Positions 10,344-21,645 of a stretch of 64,000 bases of DNA are shown here, piece by piece. The notes beneath the pieces are model-generated. The model ran no database searches. It was given only the letters and a program-made list of their open reading frames with translations, and was not told where the DNA came from. Within the stretch, counting starts at the first letter, position 1. The number at the start of each line of letters is the position of its first letter. The DNA is from Incurvaria masculella (Eukaryota > Arthropoda > Insecta > Lepidoptera > Incurvariidae), in assembly GCA_946894095.1 (NCBI GenBank), contig OX335660.1:9491001-9555000 (forward strand), in the 5' to 3' direction. Position numbers and translations under genes: made by a program.

Positions 10344-10607
10344 TTTTTAGGGTTGCAACGGAACCCTATTACTAAGCCTCCGCTGTCCGTACGTCCATCC
10401 GTCCGTCCGTCACAGGTCCGTATCACATAAACCGTAATAGCTTGGCAGTTGATTTTATCACAGAGTGTGTATTTATAGCCGCTATAACAACAAATAGGTA
10501 AAAACGAAAAATATTTTCACAAAACGTGATAATTTAGTCTTAAAACATTGAGATTGGTACGGAACCCTTCGTGTGCGAGACCGACTCGCACTTGGCCGGT
10601 TTTTTTC
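10344..10607 (-). repeat. family B dispersed repeat, copy 1
   Basis: Minus-strand copy of the repeat with GGCCAAGTGCGAGTCGG near its start and GGAACCCT near its end. On the plus strand it opens TTTTTAGGGTTGCAACGG and closes TCGCACTTGGCCGGTTTT. Internal blocks include the (GTCC)n tract CCATCCGTCCGTCCGTC and GCTATAACAACAAATAGGTA. Seven other copies are listed in this window. Confidence 0.85.
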
Positions 10608-11185
10608 ATTGAGCTGGACATGGCTTCAAGCCATAAAACTCGCGATTTTCACAGGACGCTATTCGGTGCAGCGAACATTCGACATTGCGAATGTCTATTT
10701 CGAATACGTAAGCGAACTAACTGCAGTTAGACGTTTTCCACTAACTCGTGGTCATGCTGCCGCCATATGAATGAGTTTCGATCGCTACTCCCGCCCTTCC
10801 ATGCTCGCTGTACGCACCTGACCAGTACTAAGCCTCATTATGATAGTCCTAGACAGACCTTAGTATAATGAAACAATTATTGTATGAAAATTAAACATAT
10901 ATTTTAAGTTTTAATGTATTTAATGGATACGACATTACTGTTATCTCATTAATTTAAGTTTTGGCGACATCTACATTTAAAGCAATGTAATCAGATTTTG
11001 AAAACAATCTGAAAAAGTTTTTGGCTGTGACATTCGTCGGAATCTCAATCATTACAGTCAAAATGCCTTAGCGTAGGATCAATACGCGAAATCAAAATCG
11101 CTATCTAGTGGGATAAGGGATAGAAGATAAGGAAGGGAAGCATTGTGTCGATTCGAATATAATCGAAAAAAATCGTTGGCTGTTG
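10608..11185. other. intergenic, no recognised gene
   Basis: Nothing recognisable apart from ordinary AT-rich sequence. Confidence 0.4.
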
Positions 11186-11340
11186 TAATTGTCGGGATAG
11201 CTCAGTTGGTTAGAGCAACGGGTCAGCTATTAACTTGACTGAAATGCAAATAAACGTCAGATTTAGTTACTCTCCTGCCTGTTCACCTGATATTCACCAG
11301 GTGAGCTAACTTACGATGGTAACCCCCCAGTTCTGCGTTG
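11186..11340 (+). repeat. tRNA-like 5' half joined to repeat family O
   Basis: GGGATAGCTCAGTTGGTTAG followed by AGC is a good match to a tRNA A-box half, but no matching 3' half follows, so it is not a tRNA gene. Downstream lies a block (ACTCTCCTGCCTGTTCACC, then GGTAACCCCC) found again near 41095-41165 and 45515-45590, here called family O. Confidence 0.5.
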
Positions 11341-12206
11341 CCTCATTGAACTGCCCTCTAAATTCGCTAATAAGCGATCAATTCGCTAGCTTAACGTAAT
11401 TGACTGGGTATCTCTGTGCTGAGAGCATCGGAATTTTAATCCTAAAGTTTTTCTTTCCTGCTTAAGATTAACTTTTAACTTACGCTCCTTTCAGAACGTA
11501 ATCGCGGCGCATTTAAAATTCATATCGACCACAAAAAAAAACGTGCAGGCTCGAATGTTTCGATCGGGTCCACCCTCGATAGGTGCATAGCGTGGGGTCG
11601 CGCGTCCCCCCTGCGCCCCCGTCCCGGCGCCGCTGCAGCAACCCCGCGGTATTTCACAGCGACTTGTTGAGCCGGCGGAGCGCACGTAATGCGTCGCAGT
11701 CGGCGGCGGCGGCGGCGGCGGGGGACGGGCGAGGAGGGGGCAACTCCTGCCGACCCTTTCGGCAGTTTTTAGGTTACGACAGGGTTATGACGGGTTTGAC
11801 GAGATGAAGTTTCTTACGGAGTTGGTACTGGGAATGAGTTAATACATTCACTTGTTTCGTTTTGATTCATTAATTCCTGGCCACAGGATGAAAGGTTTTC
11901 GGCCACAATAATCTTAATTACACACATTATGTGGAGAGGTGTATATGTTACTATAAAGCCCCAACTACTTTAAATCCTAAAATTGACCAACTTCTAATGG
12001 TTGAAGTCCGAAATTAATGTCGGACTTTTATCACTCGGTAAATCTTAGAATTTACCTCAGAGACATGATAAAACCTAACCTAACCTAGCATTTAACACTA
12101 AGCCCTAAACATATTATTGTAGAACATTTGCCAACTCATGTTAGTGAATCCTAAGAAGTTCTCGTAAGAAGTCTTATTAAGAACCTCAAGTAAAACCTAT
12201 AGACTA
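11341..12206. other. intergenic with a strong GC islet
   Basis: About 11560-11760 is very GC-rich, with a (CGG)n tract at 11702-11722 and many CpG. Such islets in insect DNA often mark a first exon or promoter, but no splice site with a supported reading frame was found. Three (AACCT) units at about 12072-12087 are too few to be telomeric. Confidence 0.35.
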
Positions 12207-12658
12207 GGAGGTCGCGACAAAAATGGTTACGATAACGTAAATGGCTGAAACTGGGTTCACGGGATGAAGACTAACTCTTTGTCAGTCTGCCTGTTCCAAG
12301 TGGTTGCGTTACGTAGATAAGGCGCTTGAAAAAGTAGTTATGGCGACAAAAAATAAATGTGATAGGCAAAGGCCTACAAATAACGAAGGATAAAAGTATC
12401 TGGTACATACTTTCTTAGCAATACCAAAACTAAACATTATTTTGTTGCATTTCGTAGTTATAGGCGATTTAGCTTGCTGAAATAACTTTAGGTATATTTA
12501 AGTATTTAATTAAAAAACCGACTGATTATTTTTTTATAAATAATAGGTATCAATATTTCTAAGCAATCAGTATATTCATCAGCAGGTACATACCAACATC
12601 TGTTTTATGTAGCCAAGCTAGACAACGCAACCACTTGGCGCAGGCAGACCGACATATA

Positions 12659-13822
12659 GGTTGGGGAAAAAGTTTCTTCGCATTTTTTAAGAAAATTCAA
12701 AACATTTTTTTAATATGGTTTATTTACATTTAACTAAAGTATGTAGGTACCATTTTGTTCGATAACTTTTTGCCATCTTGTAGGTAGGGACATGATCCCA
12801 TTGCTATAGAAATATTGGGACTTCTGATCAATATACCGCGACAAGTGGTTTTGGCAGTCCTCTCGTGATGTTAACCTGACACTGCCTAAATAATTCTGAA
12901 AAGACCTAAACAGGTGGAAATCTGAAGGTGCAAGGTCAGGACTATACGGCGGATGCATTAACACCTCCCAGCCAAACTCTCTTAGTTTTTGCTGAGTGGC
13001 TAAAGATGTGTGAGGTCTAGCGTTATCATGATGAAAAACCACACCCCTTCTGTTGATTAATTCCGGCCGCTTTCTCTCAACTTCTTGCTTTAATCTCATC
13101 AGTTGTTCGCAGTAGAGTTCAGAATCGATGGTCCTGCCTGGTGGTAACAGCTCATAATAAATAATGCCCTTTCAATCCCACCACACACACAGCATCACCT
13201 TGTTGCGAGTTAACCCGGGTTTCGCCACAGTCTGTGAAGCTTGACCGGCCTTTGACCACGACCTTTTTCGCACGTTCTTGTCGTACGTGATCCACTTTTC
13301 ATCACCAGTTATCAGCTTCTTCAAAAATGGTTCGGTTTCATTACGTCGTAATAAAGAATCACAAATGAGTACACGGTTCATTAGGTTTCTTTCAGTGAGC
13401 TCGTGAGGTACCCAAATATCGAGCTTTTTTGTGTACCCAGTTTTTTTCAAATGCGCCAAAACTGTTTTGTGGTCAATTCCTAGTTCTTCAGCTACGTCGT
13501 AACTACTGATATGCCGATCTTGCTCACTACACTGCACTAGGTCCATAAACATCGCAAATTTTTTTCGCGGCTTGCGTTGCATTTTTACCTTTTTTGTAGT
13601 AAAATTTTAAAATATATCGAATTTCTTCATTAGATTCACTCATTTTGACAGTACGAAAAACAAATGAGAATCACACATTTTCCTAATTTGAATTTGGAAT
13701 TATGTTCTTTAAAATTTAAACTTTCAATGATACCAAAATCAGCCAGATACAAATAGTATAGCCAAAGAGATTTTATTACAAGTTCATACATACTATAATG
13801 CGAAAAGACTTTTTCCCCGACC
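12659..13822 (-). mobile_element. mariner-like transposon
   Basis: Terminal inverted repeats of about 27 bp (GGTTGGGGAAAAAGTTTCTT at the left, GGTCGGGGAAAAAGTCTTTT at the right in reverse complement) are flanked by TA on both sides (12657-12658 and 13823-13824), the mariner target duplication. At 1164 bp it is a little short for a mariner, and the transposase lacks a segment, so it is an internally deleted, non-autonomous copy. The TIR differences and the damaged frame suggest moderate age. Confidence 0.93.
12734..13643 (-). pseudogene. mariner transposase, disrupted
   Basis: The probable start codon is at 13643 (MSESNEEIRYI). About 40 codons on, the frame shifts at about 13525, and the peptide jumps from a first helix-turn-helix region to the region before the second, as if about 40 residues were deleted. 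The remainder reads IDHKTVLAHLKKTGYTKKL, the catalytic TGDEKW, then an in-frame TGA (13172-13174) at a WWDW position, and then HHDNARPHTS and YSPDLAPSD. The last two aspartates are separated by 34 residues, the mariner D34D signature. The frame ends at 12734. A deletion/frameshift plus a nonsense codon make it inactive. Confidence 0.93.
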
Positions 13823-14027
13823 TATTTATTTAGCATCAGAAGGTTGGTCTCTAACACGTGAACCCAAACTCAGCCATTTACTTTATCGTGACCAAAAATG
13901 TCGTGACCTCCCGGAATACTAGGATTAACTAATAAACAGGCCAGATAGTAGAGATGAGCTAATTATTTTGGTTTTCATGTTAGACGGACGTCCTTATTTG
14001 GGACGTCTAAATTGCAATGGATAAAAT

Positions 14028-14128
14028 CCTGATACAATTTTCATTGCCGCTTTAAACATTGTTCATGCAATGCGACGGGTAAGCAAGTAAGTAAGGAAGT
14101 TTTGCGTGGAAGCCACGAACGAATATCC
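14028..14128 (-). repeat. SINE-A fragment, minus
   Basis: Reverse-orientation body: AATTTTCATTGCCGCTT, GTTCATGCAATGCGA, then CAAGTAAGTAAGGAAG and GTGGAAGCCACGAACG. Head and tail absent. Confidence 0.5.
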
Positions 14129-15386
14129 CTGAAGACATGCACCGGGATAAATTATATTATTTTTAAATGCCGGAACCCAAGGCCATAATTGATTCAATAG
14201 GTGACGTCAAAATTTCCCGTTGATAGACCAATACGCATGTAAAATATCTGACTATTGTAGTATCTTCATAATCCAGAATTTATATTACTTAGTGCTCGCA
14301 ACTATTTCCACAATCATTTTTATCATTTATAGCGACTAGCAGTTTCAAAATGTTACTTGTAATCGATTTATCTTTCAAGTGAATCTTCTCAGCAGTCAAT
14401 GACATGAATTATTACCCAACATTTGAAAATCTGTTTTCAATTAAAAAAAATCGAATAAAGTTTATCTTCATCTTTTTATTCAGGAACCTGTTTACATGTC
14501 TATTCGAATTGACCTCATTCAGGTTCACGTAAGCAAACACATCCCCTCAAAAGTCACCGCAGCTCCAAAAATGAAGTATGTAGTTCGGGAGGTCTTGATA
14601 AACGTGCGCGTTTATCTCTAGCGAGGAGAACTTGGGCGTAGGCTCGACCGGAAAGAGCGCAGCAGCGTGACGTCATTACCGCATCGCGAGCGGAAATGAC
14701 GCCGCGCTGCCGCGGGCGGCGGCGGAAGAGCGCAATGAAAACAAAACGTGCGGTATGTGTCACTGGCAACCCCGCTCTTTAAATGTTTTGATGTCGTCGC
14801 ATTCAATTTAGTTTCAGAAAATGGTAAGAATGGTAAGGTTCCATTTAAGTTTTTCTTTGAAAATGTTCATGGTTATTGGCCATATTGTTAGTTATGCATG
14901 ACTGTAAATAGATTTATTGTTAAGTTTGGTTTATTATGGAAAAAAAAATCAATTGCTTATGAATTTCCGATCTACCATAACGCGACGTTTGGAATAAAAA
15001 AAATCCTTCCTTGAATCTTGTTGTAATACGTACCAAGTTGAATGCTGAATGAATGTACAGAGTATCTATATGATATAGACATTAGCAATAGATAGAATTA
15101 AAGTAATAAAGCTTAGAAACGATACTCGACGAGTAATAATATGTATGTAAGTCCATTTTAATAAGTAAAAGCGAATCGTAAATTGTTTTCAGTAATCACT
15201 GGTATTAGATGAATTATTTAAAAACTAAAACAACTTGTTTGTGCAATATCTGAAAATATGTTGCGCGATAGTAGAGATTTGCCTAAAACTTATGTATCTA
15301 GTAAATATTTCCTTAAGAGAACGTATACAGTTAACGGAGTTATGGTCCAAACGTTAACCACGTGTTCCTTGGCATATTTGGAGCAA
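14129..15386. other. intergenic with a GC islet and a strong donor-like site
   Basis: About 14590-14790 is GC-rich (CCGCGGGCGGCGGCGGAAG). Just after it, at 14818-14828, the plus strand reads CAGAAAATGGTAAGA, an ATG directly followed by a good donor. This would fit a gene whose first exon carries only the start codon, but no following exon was recognised, so no gene is called. Confidence 0.3.
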
Positions 15387-15523
15387 AAAGGTAGATAACA
15401 TTTTTTTGGACGAATGAAAAATAATTGTTATCCCCATACATTTTTGTAAATACCTACACACCAAATGTATGGGGAGGACGATTTTTTTTCCGTCGTACAA
15501 AAAAAATGTTATCTACCTTTTTT
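15387..15523. repeat. palindromic element (nested hairpins)
   Basis: AAAAAGGTAGATAACATTTT on the left mirrors AAAATGTTATCTACCTTTTT on the right, and a second pair inside (ATCCCCATACATTT with AAATGTATGGGGA) makes nested stems. No coding content. MITE-like hairpin. Confidence 0.65.
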
Positions 15524-15527
15524 GTGG

Positions 15528-15826
15528 GGACTGGCATGATAGATGGCGGGCATGGTCTTTACAAATAATATTTGTCATTAACTTGACACGAATTGAAGAG
15601 TCTCGTCAATTCATATTAATTTTGTGATTTAATTGTTATTGTAAGCAGTGGCAAATACTTTTGTAAACTCATACTAAGTGGACGTTGAAAAATAAATCCA
15701 GCGGAGTTTCTTACCAGTTCTTCTTCGCTGGATTTGCTGAATTGGCTAATTATAAAATATGAGAAATGCGAGTGCAGTGTACTGTCTATGGATCATTAAT
15801 GAAGAATAAACAAAAAACAGCAATTT
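15528..15826 (+). repeat. non-LTR 3' end, family M copy 2
   Basis: Aligns by eye to 740-1045: GTGGGGACTGGC, TAGATGGCGGGCATGG, TTGTCAT, GTGGACGTTGAAAA, CCAGCGGAGTTTCTTACC, then CTGTCTATGGATC and AATAAACAA. 5'-truncated. Confidence 0.7.
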
Positions 15827-15885
15827 GTGCAATGCAATGTTGCAATTTGAATTATTCACAGCGCACGATTAGTGCCAGTTTCCAT

Positions 15886-16075
15886 TATTTATTGTTTATT
15901 GTTTATTCAATCCACATTTTATCATTAGCCAGTTCAGCATTCACGGCGAAGAAGAACTGGCAAGAAACTTCGCTGATTTTTTTTCAAAGTCCACTTAGTC
16001 TCAGTTTACAAATTTTGCGTTATACAATTGAGTTATACATTGAGTTATACAAGAGGAAACTTGTAAGCACATTAG
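15886..16075 (-). repeat. non-LTR 3' end, family M copy 3
   Basis: Reverse copy of the same 3' end: on the plus strand it starts TTATTGTTTATTGTTTATTC and passes GCGAAGAAGAACTGGCAAG and AAGTCCACTTAG. It faces copy 2 about 60 bp away, so the two 3' ends point at each other. The ATG frame at 15766-16176 runs across both and is not a gene. Confidence 0.65.
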
Positions 16076-16435
16076 CAATAACGAATCTAAACAACAAAAG
16101 TTCGAGCAGCAAAAGTTCTCATTGCCAATCGGCCATATCATCGGATCGCCTAAAAATAATAATCCTCCCACTATAATGACGCATTTAATCTTACGACGTC
16201 ATCAGCTCCGTGCGCGGCAACTTCCGGCGCATTGTGCGTGCGCCCGTGCCCTCGGAACAAGATGGATCTCGCTCATATCCGGCGCGCGTGGCCGAGGGCG
16301 GGCGGCGGGCGGCGCGCCACTAGGGCGGGCGGCGCAATCGCACACTTTAAAATGGGGCGCATGTTTTTGAAGATATTGTATATAGTCCCAGTATTTAGGG
16401 ATCTAGCTATTTTATACCAAAACAACCATAAGATA
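16076..16435. other. GC-rich islet, no gene assigned
   Basis: 16190-16340 is rich in CpG with GGGCGGGCGGCG-type runs, ACGACGTCATCA (a CRE-like site) and ACAAGATGG (a fair start context). No supported exon was found. Confidence 0.3.
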
Positions 16436-16752
16436 TTAGCCTAACACATCACATGGGAACTCGGTGCCATGAAAGAATGTTCCTTTTATTGTTCGGCTAC
16501 ATTGAACTGGATGGAAAATACGGACAATTTTCATTGTCGCTTCGACCATCGTTCATTCAATGCGATGGTACCAACCCGGGCGGGATCAACCCTACCACCT
16601 AGTAAGTAAAGAAGGGAGACCTGCAGTTTTATGTGGAATCCGAGCCACGGTCATCCTCAACGGTGGAAAATGGTCACCGATCTAGAACCCAACCGCGCTC
16701 AGAGGTTTATCGAACCGCAAGGCGTCGCGCCACTGGGCTACCGAGGCTGTAG
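16436..16752 (-). repeat. SINE-A with a 5S-like head, minus
   Basis: Nearly complete in reverse. The plus strand shows TTAGCCTAACACATCACATG, GAACTGGATGGAAAATACGG, CATTCAATGCGATGGTACC and CCTACCACCTAGTAAGTAA. The head near 16650-16750 read on the minus strand has TCTGAGCGCGGTTGGGTTC and CGGTGACCATTTTCC, a worn version of the 5S-like head. Confidence 0.75.
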
Positions 16753-17121
16753 TTGTGTGTTTATATGTGGACATTTATGTGTGTGGCTGTTATACCTTCG
16801 GCCTACTCATGCTACATACCATGAACGTTTTGACTTTGTTCCCAGGTTGATTAGAGCGCGAAACATGGGCTTATGACATGTGTCCAGTGGTGAAAATAAA
16901 AGAAGTATAAGAACGTGTATTATATAGTAGTGCATCTCGGCTCAAAGAAAGAGATAACCTCATGGCATGGATAACAAATACATTGGAATATGTGTAATCA
17001 TATGTATCATGGTTACTGCGCTGTGGGGGGTTAAATAAAAGGTAAAAATAATACAATTGGGCCCTCTGCCTTTCTTTCCGTGTGTGTCGTTAGAGCCGAA
17101 CAAGAGATTTGTTGTTCGTGG

Positions 17122-17356
17122 TTTGCATTCTACGTTATACTGTAAGCCCCATTCCTTACTTACTAGTTGGTAGGGTTAATTTCGCCCGGGTTGATATCAT
17201 CGCATCGAATGAACGATGTTCGAAGCGACGGTGAGAATTGTCCGTGATTTTCATCCAGTTCAATGTGGCTGCATAATATAAGGAAGGTCCTAGCATGGTA
17301 CCTGATTCCCATTGGTATGGTATTCTAGCCATCCATGACCAGTCACATAAAAAAAT
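17122..17356 (+). repeat. SINE-A body and tail
   Basis: GTGGTTTGCATTCTACG, TTACTTACTAGTTGGTAGGG, ATCATCGCATCGAATGAACG, AAGGAAGGTCCTAGCATGG and CCAGTCACATAAAAAA in family order. The head is missing. Confidence 0.7.
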
Positions 17357-18207
17357 TAAGTTAACGTATTTAAAATGTTCATGCTTAGGATAGACTTTGC
17401 TGTCCTGTAGGTATTTAAGTATAAGCGGAAAAACAGTAAGAAAGACTTAAAGAAAGACAGACAGACAGATGCTGGATATTATATTTTAGAATTGTTATTG
17501 ATTAAGTCATTGGGATATGTGTCAGATGTGAACGAAATATTTGTAGTTGTCTATTATTTACTAAAATTAATCAGAAGAAAAAAAATATGGTTTTTACGAT
17601 ATGCTTTTTGAATGTTCTTTGAATAATAACATTGAACAAAACAATTTCGTGAAAAAAGATTTTTTTATCCGCTTTCATCATTACCTTTCATTGAAAAAGT
17701 CGTGAATAGGCTGAAAATGTACTCTGAGTATTGAAGCGCGGCGACCCGTGAATTTACTGCGCATACTGAATATTTTTAATGAAAAATATTACCAATAAAC
17801 CATCCAGTCGCTTTTTAGCGAATATTTCTCTATATTGAAATGTCGTAATATGGATATAGTATATCTATGTGCACTACTCTGTTAGGCCAAAAGAATTTAT
17901 TTTAAGAATTTAACAGTGTTTGTTAATGGCAAAACAAAAAAAAATTAATTTGTGACTTTGTTCAGTGTAGAATTTTAATTATAACATTTACATGGCAATC
18001 ATTCTTGGTTTCCGTTTTAGTTAAAATTTCTATTAAAATAAATTAGTTCTTATATTCCCAATGTTTACTTTTTCGTAAATTAATTTGTAAATATAACACA
18101 ATTTTATCTTTCTATACATTTCTAGCAGACAAAGAATAAAATTATTCCCATCGCATTTTCCCATGCATATACCGTCAGAGACGGCTAAGATCTTTCTTCT
18201 CAGTCAC
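17357..18207. other. AT-rich, no recognised feature
   Basis: Nothing beyond AT-rich sequence was recognised. Confidence 0.45.
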
Positions 18208-18304
18208 TAGGGTTGGTACCATCGCATTGAATGAACGATGGCCGAAGCATCGCAATGAAAGTTATCCGTGTTTTTTGCAGCCGCTCTATGTTAGGGAGGT
18301 CGTG
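18208..18304 (+). repeat. SINE-A fragment
   Basis: GGTTGGTACCATCGCATTG and GAACGATGGCCGAAGC followed by CAATGAAAGTTATCCGTG are the centre of the family body; both ends are lost. Confidence 0.6.
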
Positions 18305-20734
18305 TTATATAATTATATTATTTTAATATATTAATCAGACAATTCCATCTTGCTACAACCAAGGATGATTAAACAATTCAATCAAATTTAGCCCAACTCT
18401 TCGTGTAGACTTATGTGCGTCTGAGCTTAGGAAACATAATTTAGTGAAATTGCGAATACAGAAAGAAGTGAACCCTTCCAAATATCAAGCGAGCGAGTCC
18501 TCCCATGCTCACTGCTTTCAAAGCATGTCCGCTGTCGACATTTGAATTTACAACGAGCGCTGTATTGTGATTCAAATCATTTTAAATCGGACGTCGTCGA
18601 CTTTGTGTTGAGGCTCGGATCGCCCTAATTTATTTGAATCGTGTAAAATTTAAATAATGATTGCTTAACCCTGCTCTCCACAATCTTCTCACTCTTGCAG
18701 AGAATGTGCATATATATTTTTAAGCTTGTATGGTTATTATTTTAATATCAAGGGACAAATATCATGCGCAAATGTAAAATGGAACGGTTATGTAGGTGAT
18801 AGTAACACATTTAGGAATTTAATTCGCGGTTACGCAAAGTTATCTATGTACATTGAAGCATTGTAATCAGATTTTGAAAAAAGGGAAAAGTCTTATTACA
18901 GTCATTAAATATAGATTGTCGTTGTATAATTGCATATTAATGAGATAAAGGTAATTTCGTATCTATTAAATATAAAATATAACATTTCTTTGAATAAAAT
19001 GATATCCCTACAGAATGGTGGTTAAATTTGAATATTCTCGACATGTGTGTTTAATTTGTTTTTTTATTATTTTAAATATTGATAACATAATTATGAGATG
19101 ACAAGGATGAATCTTTTTTAAGTATACAGCTCGAAATTAGCAGTAATTCGGCGTAAAGTTACCTCCGCCCAATCATTTCTTAATAACTTAATAATCGAAA
19201 TTGATATGATTCATAATCAAAGTCTCAAAAGTTAAGATTTCATTGAATATAATACACTAGATCTGCCAGATTTTGACCATGCAACCGGTCATCTAAATCT
19301 TTTTTTAAAGAATATGATTTTTTATATATGTAAGTGCATTTGCACAGTCGCATAACTTCTGAACATAAGAGAAGCGGATTCGTGGTCAAATTTTTAAGAA
19401 ATTGAGTTGAATAGATTTAAAGTAAAAATGTAGGTCCGTCTAATTAAAGTTTTACAGTTGAGACACTCCTTGGTACCTACCTAATATTATAGAAAAAAGT
19501 CATAATTGTAAAAAAGTCTCATAACGTAAATTGTAATAACGTAATATTTAGTTTTTTTTCTGTATTGAAATTTGCCAACGCCATTCCCATTTATGAACAA
19601 AGATTTTATTGAGACAGCTTTGTAGTTTCTTCTGAATGCCTTCTAATCTAATGTACTCACATTCATTCTCCCCAAAACACTAGTAACATCATTGTAACAT
19701 TCACCGTTCTCTCGTAATAAATACAAATAGCCTCAGAACTGAGTCTTCCACATTAATTTATGTCATTTTAAACACAGCATAAACCCTTTAGCGCTCACAA
19801 AATAAACACTAACACCCCGGCACAATGACAGCGATACGTATCATAAAAATATGTATTTTATTTTATGACGATGAATAAGGATATGACACGCCAAAGGCGT
19901 TGCGAATTATATTTTGCTCAACAAAAAGGGACCCACCCTCGCGCCATTGTGAGTCCTGAAGTGCCACGCTCCCTCGCTCTGGCTGCTGATTAACGCTCTT
20001 AATCTAGGGGGGAGTTTATTAAATAACATTTTCTATGTTTATTTAACGTCTTAAAATGTAGACGGTTAATTTTGTCGTTTTGTTCGTTGCGAGCGTGTGT
20101 TTGTTTTGACATGTTGCGCAGTACTGCAACATATGGGTATATAATAAGGTATCTACCGTATTTAGGTGTAACGTTATAAGTCTTCCCGAAATGTCCTTTT
20201 GACTAAAGGAATTGAAATGACTTGAGTCAAATAAATGGTACTTTTGTGTCGTAATTAAAGCACAAAAAAATCTAAAGCACAATTTGTTATCTGTTAAGGC
20301 GCTAGGACTAGCCAACTACTCGCGCCATACAAATGCACTTTTTAACAAATGTAATAAACGCTTCAGCAAATCCTAATAGAACTCCAGACTGATAATGGAT
20401 TGTTAATATTTTTTTATTCCATCATTTATTTAAATAATAATAAAAATAAAAAAAGTTGATTTTTCTCATTAGAAATCGGAAAGTCATTCGATTTCTAGAT
20501 ATAAGCAAAAACAGCATATATGCATAAACAAAAAATTCCATTTGCTTTTAGATTTCTACATTTAGTCAAAAAAGTTCGGAAATGGAAACCGTTTCCGCAA
20601 TGTATTTTGTATAGAAAAAGGAAACATACATTAACGAAAATCATTCGATTCCTAGACAAGGAATCATATATTGTAAGGATGACACTTATAATCGTCAGAC
20701 TTAGTTAGTTTACTTGGGGTGCCTCGTCTAACTT
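18305..20734. other. long AT-rich stretch without genes
   Basis: 2.4 kb of AT-rich DNA with no coding evidence, no recognised dispersed repeat and no strong inverted repeat. The 90-residue open frame at 20043-20315 has no recognisable motif and is not called. Confidence 0.45.
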
Positions 20735-21125
20735 TGCGATTTGGCTAGTACCAGGCCCTTAAGCGCGGCAATAGCGTTCGCCAGCACCTGATATAAGATG
20801 TGCCCGACGACGCCCATGGGCTTTCGAACTTTCACCGGGGCTCCGAAAATATGAAAGTCGGCCAGGTGCTTCTTTACACCATTTTTTAAGGACCCCTGGT
20901 TCTGCCTTGGGAGTTTACCGATCCTGTAGATAAAGTATCTAGAGGATCGGTCGGTGCTTATTTTTTGTAATGTCAACAGTGAATGGGTGTATTCCCTACC
21001 TGTTTCTCGTCTGTCGTGGAAAGGGGACGAAGGCACAGCGTTTTGTAGCTCCGACAACGATTATCCATGGTAAAGACCATAGAACACAGAGAGAAACACT
21101 GCATTTCTTTGGAGTTGGAGGGTCT
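20735..21125 (-). pseudogene. decayed C-terminal end of a non-LTR retroelement
   Basis: On the minus strand a broken reading frame includes VFYGLYHG preceded by LNLETLQLQRNAV. This resembles the conserved C-terminal 'LRRDVASLC-FYRIYHGE' neighbourhood of jockey/RTE-like proteins in moths. Further on comes a basic stretch with GSLKNGVKKHLADF. Frameshifts are evident. Related remnants lie at 22780-23130 and 40215-40345. Confidence 0.45.
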
Positions 21126-21251
21126 CTAAGTTCAGATATGCCACAGGGTCGTCGAAAAAGACGCACGACACGACGCTGTATTGATTCCAGGAAGCCAAGC
21201 GGCCTACTGCTTTGAGTAACTGATGAGAGGGAATAAAACATTGGTAGAAGC

Positions 21252-21645
21252 CCCCTAGTGGCGCGGGGACTGGCCTTGCGTACCAGAGGCCCGGGTTCAA
21301 TACCAACTTGCACCACTGTCTTTCTCTTTCAGAGTTCGACAAGTGCATTTCGTCACGAATGCGGGCTGCTCCATGGTTCGGAATCCATGTAAAAACTGTA
21401 GGTCCCCCTTCCCCTACTAGGTGGTAGGGTTTAAGCCCGCCCGGGTTTGGTACCATCGCATTGGATGAAAGATGGTCGAAACGGCACTGAAAAATTGTCC
21501 ATTCCATCCAGTTCAATGTAGCCGTGCTCATAAAGGGAAGGTCCTGGCATGGCACCTAATTCCTTCGGGAATGTGGTGTATTGGGCTAATATCATAACGG
21601 TAGTTGTGTGGTATTAGCCATCCATGTCAGGTCGCAAAAAAAAAA
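21252..21645 (+). repeat. SINE-A with a tRNA-like head
   Basis: Starts AGTGGCGCGGGGACTGG with GGCCCGGGTTCAATACC as a B-box-like stretch, then CTTTCTCTTTCAGAGTTCG, the standard body (CTAGGTGGTAGGG, TACCATCGCATTGGATG) and tail (GGTCCTGGCATGGCACC, TCAGGTCGC and an A-run). It is very close to the copy at 43842-44246, so this subfamily is young. Confidence 0.85.

Larger units (their letters stand above)
12207..13911. mobile_element. inverted-repeat element interrupted by mariner
   Basis: Outer arms match as inverted repeats over more than 100 bp: GGAGGTCGCGACA, AAATGGCTGA and GGGTTCACG on the left against the reverse complements of GGAGGTCACGACA, AAATGGCTGA and GGGTTCACG on the right. Further in, CCAAGTGGTTGCGTT (12292-12306) pairs with AACGCAACCACTTGG (about 12625-12639). 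The mariner lies inside the right arm. Removing it leaves about 540 bp, a plausible non-autonomous DNA element. No transposase of its own. Confidence 0.7.

Noticed and set aside
11186..11220. tRNA gene candidate (GGGATAGCTCAGTTGG)
   Set aside because: Only the 5' half is tRNA-like; no acceptor stem partner or T-arm at the right distance.
12072..12088. Telomere-like (CCTAA)n
   Set aside because: Only three units; expected by chance and not near an end.
15766..16176. 136-residue frame
   Set aside because: Crosses two facing LINE 3' ends.
21061..21555. 164-residue minus frame
   Set aside because: Made of a retroelement relic and a SINE-A copy in reverse.
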